Shown: positions 35,076-43,287 of the stretch, piece by piece | Position numbering within the stretch: position 1 is the first letter of the stretch | How the letters are laid out: each line of letters begins with the position of its first letter | NCBI GenBank assembly: GCA_045806965.1 | Contig: JBJMIG010000021.1 | Span: 1-64,000, forward strand | Length of the DNA stretch: 64,000 nt | Source of the DNA: DASYTH01 sp045806965 | GTDB taxonomy: Bacteria > Actinomycetota > Actinomycetes > Mycobacteriales > Pseudonocardiaceae | Direction of reading: 5' to 3' | Position numbers and translations under genes: made by a program | Notes under the pieces: model-generated | What the model was told of the DNA's origin: nothing | The model's database searches: none | Seen by the model: only the letters and a program-made list of their open reading frames with translations

Positions 35076-35483
35076 TCAGACGGTCGAGGCGCGTTCGCCC
35101 CCGAGAACCTTGGCCTTGGCAAGGTCATAGTCCTCGGGCGAGATCGCACCGCGATCGCGAAGATCGACCAGCTTGCCGAGCTCGTCGGCCGTGCTCGGCG
35201 CGCTCGAGGCTGCGGTTGTCGCCTGCATGTACCGGTTGAGGCCGGACATGTTGCGCGCCTCGTGCGTGATGGCCCGCTCCTGCATGGCTCCGCCTCTGGC
35301 GATCAGATACACCAGCGCGCCGAGCCAGGGGATGAAGATCAGGAACAGCGTCCACAACGCCTTTCCCCAGCCGGACAGTTCATGGTCCCGGAACACGTCC
35401 GTCAGGATCATGATCAGCATCCAGATCCAAGCGAACAGCAGCATGAACCAGAAGATCGACACCATGAAGTCCCACAGCGTCAT
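35076..35483 (-). CDS. SHOCT-domain membrane protein with PLD-nuclease-like N-terminal segment
   Basis: A 135-residue protein. Two membrane helices (about 5-30 and 38-62) with DHELSGWGKALWTLFLIFIPWLGALVYLI match the PLDc_N family. A linker and C-terminal SHOCT motif (ELGKLVDLRDRGAISPEDYDLAKAKVL) follow. ATG 35483 has a GAGGAGCTG ribosome site. SHOCT ends are thought to mediate oligomerisation. It precedes the MFS exporter and may modulate it or sense envelope stress; function not known. Confidence 0.85.
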   Translation of the reverse strand: MTLWDFMVSIFWFMLLFAWIWMLIMILTDVFRDHELSGWGKALWTLFLIFIPWLGALVYLIARGGAMQERAITHEARNMSGLNRYMQATTAASSAPSTADELGKLVDLRDRGAISPEDYDLAKAKVLGGERASTV

Positions 35484-35620
35484 CTCAGCTCCTCGAGCAG
35501 TCCTACCCATGGTAGGAAACGGCCAACAGTGATCAAAGTCTGCGCAGTCCGCGCTGCCCCCGCATCACCCGCTCCGGGTGACACCAGGCGACCACCGCCG
35601 AGATCATCAAGATCGAGGCG

Positions 35621-36703
35621 CTAGGTCGCGGCCGCGTGGTCGGCGAGAACCTCGTGGACCAATTGACGGTTCGCGGCGGCGCCCGGTCCTGCGGCGCCGC
35701 GGTCGCCAGCCAGCGTGATGAGCGCCTTCCACAGTGCCCAGCCACGAGCCCTGGCCCAGGTTGCCGGCTCATGGCCGACCGCACCGCGCAACGCCGCCCG
35801 ACTGTCCCCGCCGAACATCGTCCAGGCGATCACCAGATCGCACGCGGGATCGCCGACGCCGGACGTGCCGAAGTCGATGACCGCGGCCAACTTCCCGTCG
35901 CGGACCAGGAGGTTGCCGCTGGCCACGTCGCCGTGAAACCAGACCGGCGGCCCGGACCAGTCGGCATCGAGGGCGGTGGTCCACACCCGCGCGGCGGACT
36001 CGGTGTCGAGCTGGCCGTCCAGTGCCCGCAGGCTTCGTCGGGTCTCGTCGTCGTAGTGCGACAACGAGGCGCCCCGGTAGAAACTGTGGGTACCGGCCAC
36101 CGGCCCGCCGGTGGGGTCGATGCGTTGCAGGGCAAGGAGGAAACCGCCGACGGACCGGGCGAACGCGGACCGGTCGGCGATCCGCGCCCGACTCGCCGGC
36201 TCACCATCCAGCCAGCGCCGGACCGACCAGGGGAACGGATATCCCGCACCGGGCACGCCCTTGGCAACCGGCACCGGGACAGGCAGCGGCAGGGCCGGCG
36301 CGAGCACCGGCAGCCACCGGTGTTCCTTCTCGATGGCCGGGGTGTAGTGCTCGGCGGTCGGCAACCGCACGGTCAGTTCGGCGCCGAGACGGTAGGTGCG
36401 GTTGTCCCACCCGTCCAGCTCGACCGGCGTCACCGGCAGCTCGCTCCACTGTGGAAACTGCGCCCTGATCAGCCGGCGCACCAACCCCGCGTCGATACCG
36501 GCGCGACCATCCCCGCTGTCCACCACCGCGGCAGCATCACGCCGGGCCGGGTCGTCGGGCAACGACTTTTTCGCCCGCCGGGGTGGACCGCCGGGCCACC
36601 CGAAGGCCGCGAATCGCGCCGTTGGGCCGAACGGAGGCGAATATGAGGGCCATTCGGGTTCTGGTTCGGCGAGATCATCGGTGGTTATGTCAATTTTCGA
36701 CAT
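35621..36703 (-). CDS. Aminoglycoside-phosphotransferase-fold kinase
   Basis: A 360-residue APH-family protein. A poorly conserved proline-rich N-terminus (about 1-65) precedes the kinase: ELDGWDNRTYRLGAELTVRLP (nucleotide site and lysine-equivalent region), the catalytic loop FHGDVASGNLLV, and the metal-binding VIDFGTSGVGDPACDLVIAW. Many such environmental proteins phosphorylate unknown small molecules; resistance should not be assumed. ATG 36703 is preferred; the frame is open to 36766 but would overlap the divergent esterase start. Confidence 0.82.
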   Translation of the reverse strand: MSKIDITTDDLAEPEPEWPSYSPPFGPTARFAAFGWPGGPPRRAKKSLPDDPARRDAAAVVDSGDGRAGIDAGLVRRLIRAQFPQWSELPVTPVELDGWDNRTYRLGAELTVRLPTAEHYTPAIEKEHRWLPVLAPALPLPVPVPVAKGVPGAGYPFPWSVRRWLDGEPASRARIADRSAFARSVGGFLLALQRIDPTGGPVAGTHSFYRGASLSHYDDETRRSLRALDGQLDTESAARVWTTALDADWSGPPVWFHGDVASGNLLVRDGKLAAVIDFGTSGVGDPACDLVIAWTMFGGDSRAALRGAVGHEPATWARARGWALWKALITLAGDRGAAGPGAAANRQLVHEVLADHAAAT

Positions 36704-36747
36704 GTTCGCTGCGGCAGCGTCGCCGCACGACGATCGGGGATTGAGCC

Positions 36748-37788
36748 ATGTCGGGTGTCCGCTCACGTGTGCTTGCCGCCGGTGCGGCAGTGCTCACGAC
36801 CGTCGCATTGACGATCGCCGCGCCGCCCGCGTCGGCCGGTCCGCTCGACACCAGACCAACGGCCATCGTTTCCCTTGGCGACAGCGCCATCTCCGGCGAG
36901 GGTGCCGGCAGCTACGAGGCCGGAACGCAGGGCGAGAACGGCGACTGGTGCCACCGCAGCGCCAACGCGCTGGTGCACCGGACCCAGTTGGCCGATCGCA
37001 CGATCAACCTGGCCTGCTCGGGAGCGAACTCGGCGAACGTCTCGCTGGCCGACACCACGCACTACACCGAGGGATCACAGGCGAGGCGACTGATCGACGT
37101 GGCCCGCGCCTACCGCGTCACCACGGTGATCGTGCAGGACGGCGCGAACGACGAGCCACAGTTCGCCGACACCCTGCTCGGCTGCATCGCGGAGTGGCTC
37201 AACCCGTTCAGCCGCGGCTGCGCGCCGTCGTTGCGCACCCAGTGGCCGCAGCGGCTGACCGCCATGGCGCCCCGGGTCGAGCAGGCCCTCAACGACATCA
37301 AGTCCGCGATGAGCCAGGCCGGCTACCCGGCCGGCAGCTACAACCTGGTGCTCGCTTCGTATGCCTCGCCGCTCACCGAGCGGATGGATCCGACCTGGCA
37401 CGGCCCGCAGGGCTGTCCGTTCAAGCTCGCCGACGCCGGGTACGGCCGAACCACGGCGGTGCCGCAGCTTTCCGCGGCACTGCGCGACGTGGCCAGCCAG
37501 GTCGGTGCGAAGTTCCTGGACTTCTCGAGGGCGACCGAGGGGCACGAGGCGTGCGGCGGCGGGAACAGCTCGGCCGGCGAGTGGCAGAACCGGATCACCG
37601 TCGACCCGTTCGCCTGGGTACACGGCGGCCTCGACGCCATCGGCATCCATCTGGCGCAGCAGTCCTTCCATCCCAACGCCACCGGGCACGGCCAACTCGG
37701 CCGCTGCGTCACCGAGTTCGTCAGCTCCGGCGCCGGCTCCGCCCGGTGCCTGATCGGCGCCGACGGCAACCTGCACGCGACCGCCTGA
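36748..37788 (+). CDS. Secreted SGNH-family lipase/esterase
   Basis: A 346-residue exported hydrolase with a signal peptide (about 1-30, ending in ASA). The catalytic serine is in IVSLGDSAISGEGAGSY, with the glycine block NLACSGANS, the asparagine block QDGANDE, and the C-terminal acid/histidine in SFHPNATGHGQL. Six or more cysteines suggest disulfides, as in Streptomyces SGNH lipases. Divergent from the APH-like kinase with a 44-bp gap. Confidence 0.87.
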   Translation: MSGVRSRVLAAGAAVLTTVALTIAAPPASAGPLDTRPTAIVSLGDSAISGEGAGSYEAGTQGENGDWCHRSANALVHRTQLADRTINLACSGANSANVSLADTTHYTEGSQARRLIDVARAYRVTTVIVQDGANDEPQFADTLLGCIAEWLNPFSRGCAPSLRTQWPQRLTAMAPRVEQALNDIKSAMSQAGYPAGSYNLVLASYASPLTERMDPTWHGPQGCPFKLADAGYGRTTAVPQLSAALRDVASQVGAKFLDFSRATEGHEACGGGNSSAGEWQNRITVDPFAWVHGGLDAIGIHLAQQSFHPNATGHGQLGRCVTEFVSSGAGSARCLIGADGNLHATA

Positions 37789-37839
37789 CCCGACCGGCAG
37801 CGGTCAGGGCGCGAACTGTCCACAGAGGACGTCCGCCGG

Positions 37840-38358
37840 TCAGCTCGGTTCGGCGGGCGGATCGGCTCCCCCCGCGATAGTCCGCTGGACCCACGCGACA
37901 TCGTGCCAACCGCCGTGTTTCCAACCGATCCGGCGGTAGGTGCCGACCGGCTCGAACCCCATCGCCCGGTGCAGGCCGACGCTCGCCTCGTTGGGCAGCG
38001 TCATGCCGGCGACCGCGATGCGGAAACCGCGCGCCGCCAGGCGGTTGAACAACTCGGTGTAGAGCGCGCGGCCGCCGCCCCGGCGCTGCCGGCCGCGCTC
38101 GAGATAGACACTGACCTCACAGGACCAGCGATACGCCAGGCGCGCCTTGAACGGGCCGCCGTAGGCATATCCGACCACCCGCCCGCCGTCCTCGAACACC
38201 ACCCAGGCGTGCCCGCGTTGGGCGGCGTCGACCCGGGCGGCCATCTCGGTCGCCGACGGCGGTTCGGTCTCGAAGCTGATCGCGGTCTCGCGGACGTACG
38301 GGGCATAGATGGCCGAACACGCCGCCGCGTCGGCCGGAACGGCGTCTCGGATGCACAT
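37840..38358 (-). CDS. GNAT acetyltransferase, phosphinothricin-type
   Basis: A 172-residue GNAT enzyme close to the Pat/Bar group. N-terminal IRDAVPADAAACSAIYAPYVRETAISFE; the acetyl-CoA loop VYLERGRQRRGGGRALYTEL; then LPNEASVGLHRAMGFEPVGTYRRIGWKHGGWHDVAWVQR, all typical. Members acetylate phosphinothricin, methionine sulfoximine or related amines. The ATG at 38358 lies 6 bp from a TATAGT promoter element, implying a leaderless transcript; promoter and operator are shared with the XRE-cupin gene. Confidence 0.9.
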   Translation of the reverse strand: MCIRDAVPADAAACSAIYAPYVRETAISFETEPPSATEMAARVDAAQRGHAWVVFEDGGRVVGYAYGGPFKARLAYRWSCEVSVYLERGRQRRGGGRALYTELFNRLAARGFRIAVAGMTLPNEASVGLHRAMGFEPVGTYRRIGWKHGGWHDVAWVQRTIAGGADPPAEPS

Positions 38359-38364
38359 GACGTG

Positions 38365-38393
38365 ACTATAGTGTCGAATTATGACGCTATAGT
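38365..38393. promoter_or_regulatory. Mirror-image divergent promoters and operator
   Basis: Arms ACTATAGTGTC (38365-38375) and GACGCTATAGT (38383-38393) form an inverted repeat with one mismatch and a 7-bp centre. Each arm contains TATAGT read outward. Each lies exactly 6 bp from the facing start codon (38358 minus, 38400 plus), so both act as -10 elements for leaderless mRNAs. One regulator bound to the repeat would cover both promoters; the XRE-cupin protein is the obvious candidate. Confidence 0.7.
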
Positions 38394-38399
38394 AAACAG

Positions 38400-38975
38400 A
38401 TGGCCGACCCGATCACCCTGTCGCTGGCCGCCACCCTGCACGGCGCCCGGCTCGCCGGCGAGCTGTCGGTCAGCGCGCTCGCCGAGCGCTCCGGGGTGTC
38501 GAGGGCGATGATCGGCAAGATCGAGCGCGGTGCCGCGCAGCCGACCGCCGCGCTGCTCTGCCGGCTCTCCGCCGCACTCGGCATGACGCTCTCCGAGCTG
38601 GTGGCCCGGGCCGAGGGGGACGACCGGCGGTTGCGCCGGGCCGGAGACCAGCCGACCTGGACCGACCCGGACACCAACTACCGCCGCCGGGCCGTGTCCC
38701 CGGCCGGCTCGCCGCTCGAACTGGTGGAGGTGACGTTGCCGGCCGGCGCCGAGGTGTCCTATCCGGCCGACTGCTACACGTTCATCCACCAGCAGATCTG
38801 GCTGATCGAGGGCCGGCTCCGGTTCCGCGAGGGCGACACCACGCACGAGCTCGAACCCGGCGACTGCCTGCAACTCGCAGCGCCGCAACCCTGCACGTTC
38901 CACAACCCGGCCGGCGACCCCTGTCGCTACCTGATCGCGCTGACCAGGCGCGGCCAGCCGTGGCCTATGGGTTGA
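38400..38975 (+). CDS. XRE-cupin transcriptional regulator
   Basis: A 191-residue regulator. The N-terminal XRE helix-turn-helix is LAGELSVSALAERSGVSRAMIGKIERG (about residues 17-43); the C-terminal cupin (about 75-185) has VEVTLPAGAEVSYP and WLIEGRLRFREGD. Such proteins sense small metabolites and control neighbouring genes. Divergent from the GNAT gene across a 29-bp inverted repeat; no ribosome site precedes ATG 38400. Likely autoregulatory and controlling the acetyltransferase. Confidence 0.9.
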   Translation: MADPITLSLAATLHGARLAGELSVSALAERSGVSRAMIGKIERGAAQPTAALLCRLSAALGMTLSELVARAEGDDRRLRRAGDQPTWTDPDTNYRRRAVSPAGSPLELVEVTLPAGAEVSYPADCYTFIHQQIWLIEGRLRFREGDTTHELEPGDCLQLAAPQPCTFHNPAGDPCRYLIALTRRGQPWPMG

Positions 38976-39891
38976 CCCGGGGTCGCAGCCGGCCGTTGGG
39001 CAGCGCCGGGGCGGGCAGCCGCGCACCGGGATAGCCGGCCACCCGGCCGAACCGCTCGGACCCGGCCTGCCACTCGTCCCGCAACCGCACGATCTCCTCG
39101 TGGCTTCGGCCGACGAAGTTCCACCACATCAGGATGTTCTCGCCGAACGGCGCACCGCCGAGCAGGATCACCCGGCTCGCCGTGCCGGTCCGGTTCGCCA
39201 AGCCGAGGTGGTGCGCGCCGGGACCGAGGTAGCCGAGCGTGCCCCCGGTGAGCTCGGTGCCGGCCAGGTGGACCGTGCCGGTGTCGACCAGCACGCCGTG
39301 CTCGAACGCCGGCTCCACGTCAAGGGCGAGGCTCGCCCCCGGGTCGACGATGAGCTCGGCCCCGAGCAGCGGGCTGAACGTGCGCACCGGCGAAGTGTCC
39401 CCGCCGAGCGTGCCGAGGAACACCCGTGCGGTGCCACCATCAAGGGCGACGCGCGCGGGCACATGGTGCTGAAAGTCGCGCGCCGTCTCCCGATGCCGGT
39501 CCGGCAGCGCCACCCACAACTGGACCCCGTGGAGCACCGTCGCGGCCGCGGTGGACACCTCGGAATGGGAGATCCCGTGCCCCCCGGTCATCAGGTTCAG
39601 CTCGCCGGGGCGCACCAACGCGTGTACCCCCGTGCTGTCCCGGTGCTCGATCTCGCCCGCGAAGAGCCAGCTCACGGTCTGCAGCCCGGCATGCGGGTGC
39701 GGCGGCACGTCCATGGCCGCGGCCCGGCCGACCACGTGCGGCCCGTAGTGGTCGGCGAAACACCAGGCACCGATCAGCGACCTGGTCCGCTGCGGCAAGG
39801 TCCGGCGCACGGTCATCGCCCGCACGCCACCCAGCGGCACCTCGCGCGCGCCGAGCAGCTCGACGCCGGTGCGCGCCCCGACCCCGCTCAC
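38965..39891 (-). CDS. Pirin family protein
   Basis: A 308-residue bicupin. The metal-site motif is VPPHPHAGLQTVSWLFAGEIEHRDSTG, followed by LNLMTGGHGISHSE; the C-terminal pirin domain has APFGENILMWWNFVGRSHEEI. Bacterial pirins can have quercetinase activity or bind metabolic enzymes. Its 3' end overlaps the XRE-cupin gene by 11 bp tail to tail. Confidence 0.92.
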   Translation of the reverse strand: MSGVGARTGVELLGAREVPLGGVRAMTVRRTLPQRTRSLIGAWCFADHYGPHVVGRAAAMDVPPHPHAGLQTVSWLFAGEIEHRDSTGVHALVRPGELNLMTGGHGISHSEVSTAAATVLHGVQLWVALPDRHRETARDFQHHVPARVALDGGTARVFLGTLGGDTSPVRTFSPLLGAELIVDPGASLALDVEPAFEHGVLVDTGTVHLAGTELTGGTLGYLGPGAHHLGLANRTGTASRVILLGGAPFGENILMWWNFVGRSHEEIVRLRDEWQAGSERFGRVAGYPGARLPAPALPNGRLRPRVNP

Positions 39892-39979
39892 CGCCGGCCG
39901 GCCGGCCGCAGATCACCCATGACCCGATGGTATGTCGCCCACGGCCGGACCGGACGCTGATCAACGATCCGCGGCTCGC

Positions 39980-40006
39980 GGTCCTCGCCCGTGGTGGGCG
40001 AGGACC
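39980..40006. terminator. Hairpin downstream of the DUF7144-type gene
   Basis: GGTCCTCGCCC (39980-39990) pairs perfectly with 39996-40006 around a GTGGT loop, 25 bp after the stop of the minus-strand membrane-protein gene. Confidence 0.75.
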
Positions 40007-40031
40007 GGAAGTCTGCCGAGGAGAACCCGGG

Positions 40032-40496
40032 TCAGGTGGAGCGCATCTCGCGGCCGTGCACGGCGAGCGCGTAGATGACGATGATGTCGATCGTGATCAC
40101 GATGACGCCCCACAGTGGGTAGGCCGCCAGGAACGCGAGGTTGACGATCGCGCTGATCCCGGCCAGCGCGATCCCGGCGACCTGGGCCACCATGTTGCCG
40201 GCCATCACCCCGATGCCGGCGAGCAACAGGACGGCGCCCAGGATCAGGTGTACCCAACCCCATGTGGTGTAGTCCAGAGAGACGATCAGCCCGTTCGCGC
40301 CGACCACGTAGTACTCGTCGTTGAACAGCGCCACCAGGCCCTGGATCGCCTGGAAGATGCCGAGCAGGATCATCATGATCGAGGCGAAGGCCACCCAGCC
40401 GACCCAGCCCGTCGCCGCGGGTGTGGCGGCCTTGCTGTAGGACTCGGTGCGTCCGCGGGTGGCCGCGTGTGGCAAGTGCGCTCCCGTGTCGGTCAT
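40032..40496 (-). CDS. Four-helix membrane protein (DUF7144-like)
   Basis: A 154-residue protein with a hydrophilic N-terminus (about 1-28) and four membrane segments starting at GWVGWVAFASIMMILLGIFQ. The block DYTTWGWVHLILGAVLLLAGIGVM and an aromatic YYVV loop are typical of a common actinobacterial family of unknown function. ATG 40496 follows GAAAGGACTG. It stands downstream of the LuxR giants but has its own terminator and a separate start region. Confidence 0.8.
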   Translation of the reverse strand: MTDTGAHLPHAATRGRTESYSKAATPAATGWVGWVAFASIMMILLGIFQAIQGLVALFNDEYYVVGANGLIVSLDYTTWGWVHLILGAVLLLAGIGVMAGNMVAQVAGIALAGISAIVNLAFLAAYPLWGVIVITIDIIVIYALAVHGREMRST

Positions 40497-40631
40497 GGTG
40501 CGCAGTCCTTTCGTGTTCGCGTGAACATGCGTCCGCATCGAGCGATGGGAACCCGTCGAGCGTCGCGCGCCCCGGCACCCGCGTCCTCATCTGCAACAGA
40601 TGAAGCCGGGCCCGGCCGGCGGCGCCCGAGG

Positions 40632-43250
40632 TCAGGCCAGGCCGTGCTTACGCGCGACCAGCACGGCCGACCGGCGGTTGTTGACCCCGAGCTTCACGTA
40701 GATGGCCCGGACGTGGGTCTTGACCGTGTTGATCGAGACGGTGAGATCCGCCGCGATCTCGTCGAGCGAGCGCTGCGACGGCAGCCGCCGCAGGATCACC
40801 TGCTCCCGTTCGGTCAACGTGTCCGCCGCCGCGGGCGGATCGAGCTGGGAGATGCGGCCGCGCACGGTCCTGGCGAAGTCGTCGAGCTGGCCGAACCCGC
40901 CGGACTGGTCGATCAGCAGGTGCTGGACCCGCGGCTCGGCCAGTGCGAACGGACGGATGACGCGGGCCCGCTCGGCGAGTTCGAGGGCCCGGTCGAGCGT
41001 GCGCAACGCCTCGGTCCGGCGCCCGGACCCCAGCGCGAGCGCGGTCTGGAGGAGGTAGGCGTCCACCGGGGTGGTCGGCAGCAGCACCAGGACCGGCTGG
41101 TCGCGCAGCCCGGCCAGGGTCGTCGCGGCCAGGTCGTCATGGCCGTCGGCGAGCTGGGTCCTGGCCAGCATCAGGGTCAGCTCGGCCGTGCCTCCGATCC
41201 GGTCCCGCGCCCACAGGCTGACCTCTTTGGCGTGCAGCGACTCGGCGACGGCGAGCGCCGCGTGGTGCTCCACGACGGCGAGGGCCGCGGCGAGCACTCC
41301 GGTCAGTTCGAACTCGGCCAGCCGGTGCCGGGCCAGGCGCATGACCTGCGAGCCCTCCCGGCGTTCGCCGAGGTCGAAGCTGATCGCCCCGTCGATGAAC
41401 TGGTTGAGCGCCTCGAGCAGCGGCGCGCCGGCCGGCAGGACCGCCCTGGCCTTGTGCGACTCCGCCGCCGCCGCCGCCGGATCGAGCCGGAGCAGGTGGT
41501 CGAACGCGAGCAGGAGACGGCAGTCGGCCACCCACGGCGAGCGCCGCCAGTCGTGCCTGGCCGCGACCTCGACCGCCTCGAGACAGGTCGTCCGCATCGC
41601 CGGATAGTCACCGCCGAGACCGTCCGCGACGGCGAGTGCGGCCAGGCCGTGCACGACGAGGTAGTCGAGGCCGTCGCGGCGGGCCGTGCGAACCGCCTCG
41701 AGCGCCCTGCTCGCCGCGCCGCGCCGGGCACCTCGGTGAACCAGGCGCCAGGACCGGTCCAGCTCGGCCCAGGTGGCGAACTGGGCGGCAAGCGGTCCGC
41801 CCGGCGCCGGGGTGTCCGCCGGGCTGCGCCCCTGGGCCAGCGCGAGGTGTCCCACGGTCAGCCACTCGAGCACGGCGCCATCGCCGGTCGGGGTGCCGGC
41901 AAGGTGGTCCAGCTCGGTGGCCGCCACGGTCAGCTCGCCACCCTGGACGTGGGCCAGGGCCGACACCAGCTCAAGGCCCGGGTCCTCGCGCACCACGTCC
42001 TCGCCGATCCGGGACAGCGCACTGCGTACCGGATCCTCGGCGCCGGTGAGCAGCAGCGGGATCGCCGGACCGCGGAGCAGGTCGACGATCTCGGCCCGGT
42101 GCGGTCCGGCCGCGGCGTGGTCCAATGCCTCGCCGATCCGCTTCTCGCCCGCGAACCAGCGCGCGGCGATGCCGTGCAGCTCGGTCGCCAGATCCGGCTG
42201 GCGCAGGTCGAGGTCCGCGCAGAGATAGGAGCGCAGCAGCGGCTGCAACCGGTAGGACCCGCCGCCGTCGTCCACCCGGGTCACCAGGGAGGTGTGCCGC
42301 TCAAGGGCGTCGAGCACCGCGCCCGCGTCCTCGCGGCCGGACAACCTGGTTGCGAGGCCCGCCGTCACCGCATCGCACACGCTGATCCGGCGCAACAGAT
42401 CGGGCGTCCCATCCGGCAGGTGGGAGAGCACCTCGTCGGCGAGAAACCCGGCCACCGTCCGGTCGTCGCCGTCGAGATCGGTCAGGAACGCGTCGACATC
42501 CTCAGCCGCGGCAAGCGACACCGCCGCCCAGCGGACCGCCGCGGCCCACCCCTCGGTGTGCTCGACCAGCCGCCGAACGCGATCCTCGTCGATGCGCACC
42601 CCGGTGGTGCGCATCAGGCTCGCGGTCTCCGCGACGGTGAACCGAAGCTCGTCGGCACCGATCCGGATGAGATCACCCTGGAGCCGAAGCCGGGCAAGCT
42701 GGAGCCGAGGATCGAACCTGGTGGACAACACCAGCCGCAATCCGGCCGGGTGTTGGCGGATCAGCGTCGCGATGCCGCGAAGCGGCTCCGCCCGAACCAC
42801 GTCCTGGAAGTCGTCCAGCACCAGCCGGACCGGTGCCGGCAACGCGTCGAGCGCGTCGACCAACTCGGCGAGGAAGTCCACCTGTGTGTTGCCCGCCCGG
42901 ATGCGCAGATCGTGCAGCGGGTTGGCGGCGGGGACGGCGGCACACTGGCCGAACGCGCACAGAATCGCGGACCAGAACCGACGCTCGTCATTGTCGTCCG
43001 CGTCCAGCGAAACCCACGCGGTGTCCAGCCGGTCGCGAGAACCGACCCAGTCGGTCAACAGCGCCGTCTTTCCGTAACCGGCCGGTGCGCAGACCACGAC
43101 GACCGGGGAACCGGCCGCCGACTCGAGTGCGGACAGCAGCCGCGGACGGGTCATGAACTCCGGTGACAACCGGGGCACCGCCACTTTCGCGGCCGGTACC
43201 CGCCACCGGTTCGGCTGTGACGAACTGGACCGCCCCGTTCGAACCACCAC
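40632..43250 (-). CDS. Large MalT-type LuxR regulator 1
   Basis: An 872-residue STAND-class regulator. Order: N-terminal NTPase with Walker A VCAPAGYGKTALLTDWV (about 55-71), a Walker-B-like RLVLDDFQDV and the arm AGLRLVLSTRFDP; long helical repeats (about 350-790) like the TPR region of MalT; C-terminal LuxR helix-turn-helix LTEREQVILRRLPSQRSLDEIAADLTVSINTVKTHVRAIYVKLGV. ATP and an inducer should trigger oligomerisation and DNA binding. It is 37 bp downstream of a close paralogue on the same strand. Regulon unknown; neighbouring small membrane proteins are candidates. Confidence 0.9.
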   Translation of the reverse strand: MVVRTGRSSSSQPNRWRVPAAKVAVPRLSPEFMTRPRLLSALESAAGSPVVVVCAPAGYGKTALLTDWVGSRDRLDTAWVSLDADDNDERRFWSAILCAFGQCAAVPAANPLHDLRIRAGNTQVDFLAELVDALDALPAPVRLVLDDFQDVVRAEPLRGIATLIRQHPAGLRLVLSTRFDPRLQLARLRLQGDLIRIGADELRFTVAETASLMRTTGVRIDEDRVRRLVEHTEGWAAAVRWAAVSLAAAEDVDAFLTDLDGDDRTVAGFLADEVLSHLPDGTPDLLRRISVCDAVTAGLATRLSGREDAGAVLDALERHTSLVTRVDDGGGSYRLQPLLRSYLCADLDLRQPDLATELHGIAARWFAGEKRIGEALDHAAAGPHRAEIVDLLRGPAIPLLLTGAEDPVRSALSRIGEDVVREDPGLELVSALAHVQGGELTVAATELDHLAGTPTGDGAVLEWLTVGHLALAQGRSPADTPAPGGPLAAQFATWAELDRSWRLVHRGARRGAASRALEAVRTARRDGLDYLVVHGLAALAVADGLGGDYPAMRTTCLEAVEVAARHDWRRSPWVADCRLLLAFDHLLRLDPAAAAAESHKARAVLPAGAPLLEALNQFIDGAISFDLGERREGSQVMRLARHRLAEFELTGVLAAALAVVEHHAALAVAESLHAKEVSLWARDRIGGTAELTLMLARTQLADGHDDLAATTLAGLRDQPVLVLLPTTPVDAYLLQTALALGSGRRTEALRTLDRALELAERARVIRPFALAEPRVQHLLIDQSGGFGQLDDFARTVRGRISQLDPPAAADTLTEREQVILRRLPSQRSLDEIAADLTVSINTVKTHVRAIYVKLGVNNRRSAVLVARKHGLA

Positions 43251-43287
43251 CCCGACTTAGGTCCGCACAACACTGTGCCGGACAAGG

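Noticed and set aside
35621..36703. Aminoglycoside resistance gene
   Set aside because: Only the general APH fold is visible; many environmental members act on other small molecules, so resistance is not supported.
40511..40530. LexA-like GTTC-N4-GAAC near the DUF7144-type gene
   Set aside because: The half-sites are in the wrong order for the actinobacterial SOS box (GAAC-N4-GTTC).
39426..43166. 1246-codon plus-strand frame opposite pirin, membrane and LuxR genes
   Set aside because: It spans several well-identified minus-strand genes and their gaps; composition is typical of antisense frames in GC-rich DNA.
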